DNA of 64,000 nucleotides from Schistosoma mansoni. Lineage: Eukaryota; Platyhelminthes; Trematoda; Strigeidida; Schistosomatidae. Below are positions 59,550 to 64,000 of this stretch, in pieces. Every line of letters begins with the position of its first letter. The first letter of the stretch is position 1. The translations under genes were made by a program, and so were the position numbers. Where the stretch lies: assembly GCF_000237925.1 (NCBI RefSeq), contig NW_017386002.1, forward strand, positions 310,001-374,000. Direction: 5' to 3'. The notes beneath the pieces are model-generated. The model searched no databases and was not told the origin of the DNA. It was given only the letters and a program-made list of their open reading frames with translations.

Positions 59550-60420
59550 TACTGCTTTTTTGATATCTTTCCGGTTGTTCTCCGTAGTTATATAGTCTTC
59601 CTCGTGTAGATCTTGTGGGTCTTGGAAACTGCTACTGAAAGATTGGTTGAATTTACCAGTGTCTTAATGGAAGGCTGTATTGAACCTTTGTAATGTATTT
59701 TCCACATCTGCTCAATTCTTGGCTTCAGTTTCATCTTGGTGACCGTCAGGTGGTGATCTAAAGCTATATCAGTTCCTCTCTTGAATCTCACGTCTTCCGC
59801 TGACCTCAGTTTTTACTGACGGAAATGTGACCAATCTGTTTCTCTGTAATGTGATCCTGTGGGGCTCATGTAAATGTGTGTATGCGTTTGTGATGAAATG
59901 TAGTTCAATCTATAACCCTTTTGTTGAATGCACATGTCAGCTTCTCTCTTTGTTCTTTCGCTTCTCATGAACCTTCTAAGCGCCTTATGGACGTAAAAGG
60001 GTCAATCTGGTTATTTGCAGTGTCTGGCGAAACCCATATAGCTCGTATATGAGTTTGTGTGTGGGGGGGGGAAGTTGTTCCGCCTATAACTATTCTGTCA
60101 TCCTTCTTTCCTATTCCACATCTTCACATGACATGAGCATAAGCGATGTTTTTCTCATCTAGGTGATCATTTACTGTTCTGTCATGAACTCCAGACTTCT
60201 TATTAGATTAATCTTTATCGTCCCCGCAGGTGTCATTGGTGGGAGCCTAACAATTAATGATATACACTGTGATCCCTACATTATTTCTGGTGAATGATAG
60301 TCTAACAATCCTGAATTCATTAGACTGCCATCTTATAAACGCGATTCATGCTTCTTTGTATGTCAACAGTGCAACTTCTTTGGATAGAAGAACACCTCCG
60401 AAAAAAATTAATCTACAATA
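59550..60420 (-). mobile_element. RTE LINE fragment: endonuclease
   Basis: Down the minus strand: LLSKEVALLTYKEA, then IIN with a stop and APTNDTCGDDKD, then ERTKREADMCIQQKGY, FKRGTDIALDHHLTVTKMKL. These match LMLSKEARNALVG, CYAPTNDSNDDDKD, ERLANLCAFNKL, SRRGADIASDHHLVVAKMRM of the right-edge copy. Decayed. Confidence 0.72.
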
Positions 60421-61490
60421 CAAGTCACGTCTCAATACTAGAATTCATCACCTCACTAGACTTCTGCATGTTACTCCAGAGTCTTTCCCTAATTTCCTCC
60501 TCAGCTGTGAGTTGATTTGTTTTCTCCCGCAGTAGGGTCAACGAAAGTGGAGTATCTTGCATAGAAAGTTATTTAAAAATACTTGTACGTTTTGGTAATG
60601 GTTGCAGTGGATCTTTAGTGGCCATGGTATCTGACTCCGGTTAGATGATTTCTGATTGCTATTGATACGTACATGCCGTCAATCCTCGTTTCTAACCACC
60701 GGCATGAATGGCGTTGGTGAATAACGGACTTAAACAAGTCAAATTCGAGAACGAATTTTTGAATACGAATATATAAAAAATCCACTCTCGTATTTGACTT
60801 ATTTAATTTCTTTATCCACCAACGCAATTCACGCCGATGATAGTATACGAGGGCAACGAGGATGTATATTTCAACAGAGGTCATTCGTACGCTCTAACTG
60901 GAGTCAGACAAAGCGGCACTTAAGATCCACAAGTTCCAGGTCCTTACAATAGAACTAATAATCCTGACATTAATATTGAAGATTCTCACTTTGATATTAG
61001 TTGACAGTTGTTTTGAGTTCCATGTGTTCTTCAGTTGTGGGAATACGGCATTCGTTTGCCAATCCACGCCTTAACGTTCTTCATCGGATCCTCCACGTTC
61101 ATTGATGATGATGTCCAGGTAGGTGGAAGATTCCACATCTCCTATAACTTCTTCATCATGAGTGACCGCGTTGGTTTTCTTTGTGTTGTATTTTAGGGTC
61201 ATGCTTTTTCCCTTGTAGGGGCCTACAGGTTCAGAGACTTCTGCTTCACTGTTTGTCTTGACCCTTATTTGTTGATTTGTACGGAATGGATAAGCTAGGC
61301 AATTCGCGAAGTCCGAATCGTTTATTTGCGTGCAAGCTGTCCACTGTATTCTATGCTTCATCACATTTGCTGAGGTCATCATAATCCAGTCGACCACTCG
61401 AAGAAAGGGAAAGGGTAAGAGTAAGCAGCCTTGTCTGACTACTGTACTTACTTCGAATGCATCTGTCACTTGGTGAAAACAGCAAGTCAA
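60421..61490 (-). mobile_element. RTE LINE fragment: RT and C-terminus, interrupted by a MITE
   Basis: Minus frame at 61490-61071: VVDWIMMTSANVMKHRIQWT, FANCLAYPF where FADDLALL is expected, KGKSMTLKYNTKKTN, VIGDVESSTYL. Continues to NNFLCKILH and LTAEEEIRE near 60500. The part between 60608 and 60932 is a foldback insertion. Confidence 0.75.
60608..60932. mobile_element. Foldback MITE, long imperfect terminal inverted repeats
   Basis: Left arm GTGGATCTTTAGTGGCC, TCTGACTCCGGTTAGA, CATGAATGGCGTTGGTGAAT; right arm reversed reads GTGGATCTTAAGTGCC, TCTGACTCCAGTTAGA, GTGAATTGCGTTGGTGGATA. Arms of about 140 bases with a short centre. No transposase. Superfamily unknown; target duplication not clear. 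Confidence 0.7.
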
Positions 61491-61775
61491 GTCGATCTAA
61501 ATAAATCTTTTAAGGTTACTCACCACAGTCCATCAAATTTATCATGGGTTGAGAATTTGTCTTTTGAGATTTGAGCCTAAGATGAATGATTTTAGTGGTC
61601 CAGTTCCTTTGGCCGGATGGTTTGGCCGTGAGGCTTTCATCGGTCCTCTGAATAACATCATAAGCACAAACTTCTACCCATTTTTATCTTGAGTAGTAAC
61701 AGAAAAATAGATTCCCTCTATTTCCCGAGTTCAACCTTATGTAATTAGTTAAACACAATTATGTTTATGAACAAC
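61491..61775. other. Spacer
   Basis: Nothing recognised. Confidence 0.4.
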
Positions 61776-64000
61776 TCCACCTGTAGCTCTTCTGGAGTTA
61801 CTGCCGGTCCCAAGCCCGGGTAAAGGAGGAGTGTTGGGCATGGGGTTAGCGACCCCACTCCGTAGAAAAGCTAACTCGCTAAAAAACGCTAACCAGAAAA
61901 AATAATTCAAACCATTTAAACTTTGCCCTGGGAGTTGAAGGAATAATTATGACGTCTCATGATGAAAGCCGAAATTCTTCGGAAGTCACGAGACCGATGC
62001 ACCTTCTAACAACCAGAGCAGCACTCTTTATAGGTACATGGAACGTCCGGACAATGTGGAAGACAGGAAAAACCAGCCAAATAGCAATGGAAATGAGAAG
62101 ATACAACTTGGCAGTACTCGAAATCAGCGAAACCTATTGGACACAAACTGGACAACAAAGGCTAGGTACAGGAGAGATGCTGCTGTAATCCGGTCACGAA
62201 GGGGAAAATGCTCCACACACTCAGGGAGTTGCTCTAATGCTGTCCAAAGAAGCACGAAATGCACTTGTGGGATGGTAATCTCATGGACCCAGGATAATCA
62301 AAGCATCATTCAGAACAAAGAAGCAAGAGATCACAAGGAACGTTATCCAATGTTATGCACCCACCAATGATAGCAACGACGATGATAAAGATCAGTTCTA
62401 GCAAAGGCTGCAATCAATCAAAGCGAAGTGCTCACAAAAGGACCTCACCATCCTGATGGGAGATCTAAATTCTAAAGTTGGAGTGGACAACACAGGACAT
62501 GAAGATGTAATTGGACGACATGGATTAGGAGAGAGAAATGAAAATGGGGAGAGACTCGCAAACCTATGTGCATTCAACAAATTGGCTATAGGCGGCACAA
62601 TATTCCCACACAAGCGCATACACAAAGCTACATGGATCTCACCGGACCACACCACAGAGAACCAGATTGATCACATCCGTATCAACAAAAAATTCCGAAG
62701 ATCAATGGAAGATGTGAGAAGCCGGAGAGGAGCTGACATAGCTTCAGATCACCACCTGGTTGTGGCCAAGATGAGAATGAAGCTAAAGAAACACTGGACA
62801 ACTGGACAAACAACACTACAAAGGTTCAATACAGCCTTCCTTCAAGATACTGACAAGCTCCATGAATTCAAGATAACTCTCAACAACAGGTTCCAGGCTC
62901 TACAGGATCTACTGAAAGAACAAGAAACTACTTTGGAGGACAACTGGAAAGGGATAAAAGAAGCCCTAACTTCAACGTGTCAGGAGGTTCTTGGTCCTAA
63001 GAAGCATCATCATAAGGAATGGATCTCTATGGGAACCCTGGACAAAATTCAAGAAAGGAAGAACAAGAAACTAGCAATTAACAACAGCCGAACACGAGCA
63101 GAGAAAGTCAAAGCACAAGCAGACTACGCAGAAGCAAACAGGGAAGTGAAGAAAAGCATTAAAGCCGACAAACAGAAATACATGGGAGAACTAGCAACGA
63201 CGGCGGAAAAAGCTGCAAGAGAAGGGAATATGAAACAACTATATGATACGACGCAGAAATTGGCAGGGAGATATAGCAAACCAGAGAGACCAGTCAAGGA
63301 CAAAGAAGGAAAAACAATCACTGAGATTCAAGAACAGAGGAAAAGATGGGCAGAATACTTCGAGGAACTGCTGAATAGACCAGCCTCATTGAACCCACCG
63401 AACATCGAAGCAGCACACACTGACCTTCCTATAGATGTCACTCCACCAACGATCGAAGAAGTCAAGATGGCCATCAGAAAAATCAAAAGTGGGAAGGCGG
63501 CAGGACCTGACAATATACCAGCAGAAGCACTGAAGTCAGACATTGAAGTTACTGCAAACATGCTTCACCTTCTATTCAAGAAGATTTGGGAAGAGGAACA
63601 AGTGTCAATGGACTGGAAAGAAGGATACCTCATCAAGATACCAAAGAAAGAAGATCTGAGCAAATGTGAGAATTACAGAGGCATCAGTTTGTTATCAGTA
63701 CCAGGAAACGTTTTCAACAGAGTGCTGCTGAATCGGATGAAAGACTGATTAGACGCCCAACTTCGAGATCAACAGGCTGGATTCCGAGAGGATCGGTCGT
63801 ACACAGACCAGATTGCAACACTACGGATCATCGTAGAACAATCAGTAGAGTGGAACTCATCACTATACGTCAATTTCATTGACTATGAGAAGGCGTTTGA
63901 CAGCGTGGACAGGAGAACATTATGGAAACTTCTTCGACACTATGGAGTTCCTGAAAAGATTGTCAACATTATCCAGAACTCATACGATGGATTACAGTGC
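61776..64000 (+). mobile_element. RTE LINE with 5' UTR, endonuclease and start of RT; leaves the window
   Basis: 5' UTR 61776-61948, then APE endonuclease: LFIGTWNVRTMWKTGKTSQI, LAVLEISETYW, then GDLNSKVGVDNTG, GRHGLGERNENGER, and SDHHLVVAKM. RT from 63420: KAAGPDNIPAEALKSDIEV, CENYRGISLLSVPG, then QQAGFRE and VNFIDYEKAFDSVDRRTLWK. In-frame stops at about 62186, near 62276 and near 62398, and a TGA at 63746-63748, mean this copy is not active. Best preserved RTE here; catalytic FADD lies beyond the edge. Confidence 0.92.
62456..63748 (+). CDS. RTE LINE ORF2, long uninterrupted part (endonuclease end to RT fingers)
   Basis: 430 codons open. Residues 1-120 finish the endonuclease, including the SDHH motif with its catalytic His. 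Residues 130-300 are a Lys/Glu-rich linker (IQERKNKKLAINNSRTRAEK) that could form coiled coil. From about residue 330 the RT begins (IRKIKSGKAAGPDNIPAEAL). It ends at a TGA inside RMKD, where related copies read on, so the end is a mutation and not the natural C-terminus. Confidence 0.85.
   Translation: MGDLNSKVGVDNTGHEDVIGRHGLGERNENGERLANLCAFNKLAIGGTIFPHKRIHKATWISPDHTTENQIDHIRINKKFRRSMEDVRSRRGADIASDHHLVVAKMRMKLKKHWTTGQTTLQRFNTAFLQDTDKLHEFKITLNNRFQALQDLLKEQETTLEDNWKGIKEALTSTCQEVLGPKKHHHKEWISMGTLDKIQERKNKKLAINNSRTRAEKVKAQADYAEANREVKKSIKADKQKYMGELATTAEKAAREGNMKQLYDTTQKLAGRYSKPERPVKDKEGKTITEIQEQRKRWAEYFEELLNRPASLNPPNIEAAHTDLPIDVTPPTIEEVKMAIRKIKSGKAAGPDNIPAEALKSDIEVTANMLHLLFKKIWEEEQVSMDWKEGYLIKIPKKEDLSKCENYRGISLLSVPGNVFNRVLLNRMKD

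Noticed and set aside
1-64000. CRISPR arrays, operons or bacterial insertion sequences
   Set aside because: No regularly spaced short repeats or prokaryotic genes; introns and LINEs mark this as animal DNA.

Overview
This is eukaryotic DNA from a flatworm, almost certainly a blood fluke of the genus Schistosoma. Three conserved host genes are readable only if introns of about 26-36 bases are removed, a schistosome trait. The repeats are schistosome-type too: RTE and CR1 LINEs, and SM-alpha-like tRNA-derived retroposons carrying hammerhead ribozymes. No prokaryotic signal, CRISPR array or operon was seen. The species is inference.

Host genes. (1) 1816-2408, minus: first three coding exons of host cell factor 1 (HCF-1), beginning of the Kelch propeller; the gene runs off the left edge. 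(2) 16760-18271, plus: complete eIF5 in seven exons (438 aa). (3) 51999-54666, minus: complete ataxin-2 in seven exons (823 aa) with Lsm, LsmAD and PAM2 parts. eIF5 and ataxin-2 both act in translation or mRNA fate, but they lie 34 kb apart and nothing suggests joint control.

Everything else is repeat-rich spacer or intron. 1-1720 and 2780-9412 hold LINE wreckage. 10190-16390 is a three-layer nest: an old CR1 LINE holds a 520-base retroposon and, separately, a younger CR1 copy of the same family. 18.3-51.5 kb is a mosaic of hammerhead retroposons, solo LTRs, a 520-base retroposon family (called D520 here), fragments of a LINE family (called LINE-C here) and RTE ends, with long AT-rich stretches where no gene is seen. 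55.0-64.0 kb is again LINE-rich, with a Ty3/Gypsy integrase fossil, a foldback MITE, and at the right edge the best preserved element, an RTE LINE with its 5' UTR that leaves the window.

The most interesting signals are in the repeats. A diverged hammerhead on the minus strand at 27.3 kb keeps both helices by paired changes. Several hammerhead retroposons are inverted composites that appear to have inserted as one piece between direct repeats of 11-14 bases. A 118-base element made only of the head and tail of the RTE LINE is flanked by a perfect 13-base repeat. The RTE 5' UTR is kept in three copies and can be drawn as a structured RNA. Coordinates of repeats were set by eye; splice sites of host genes were set to the base.
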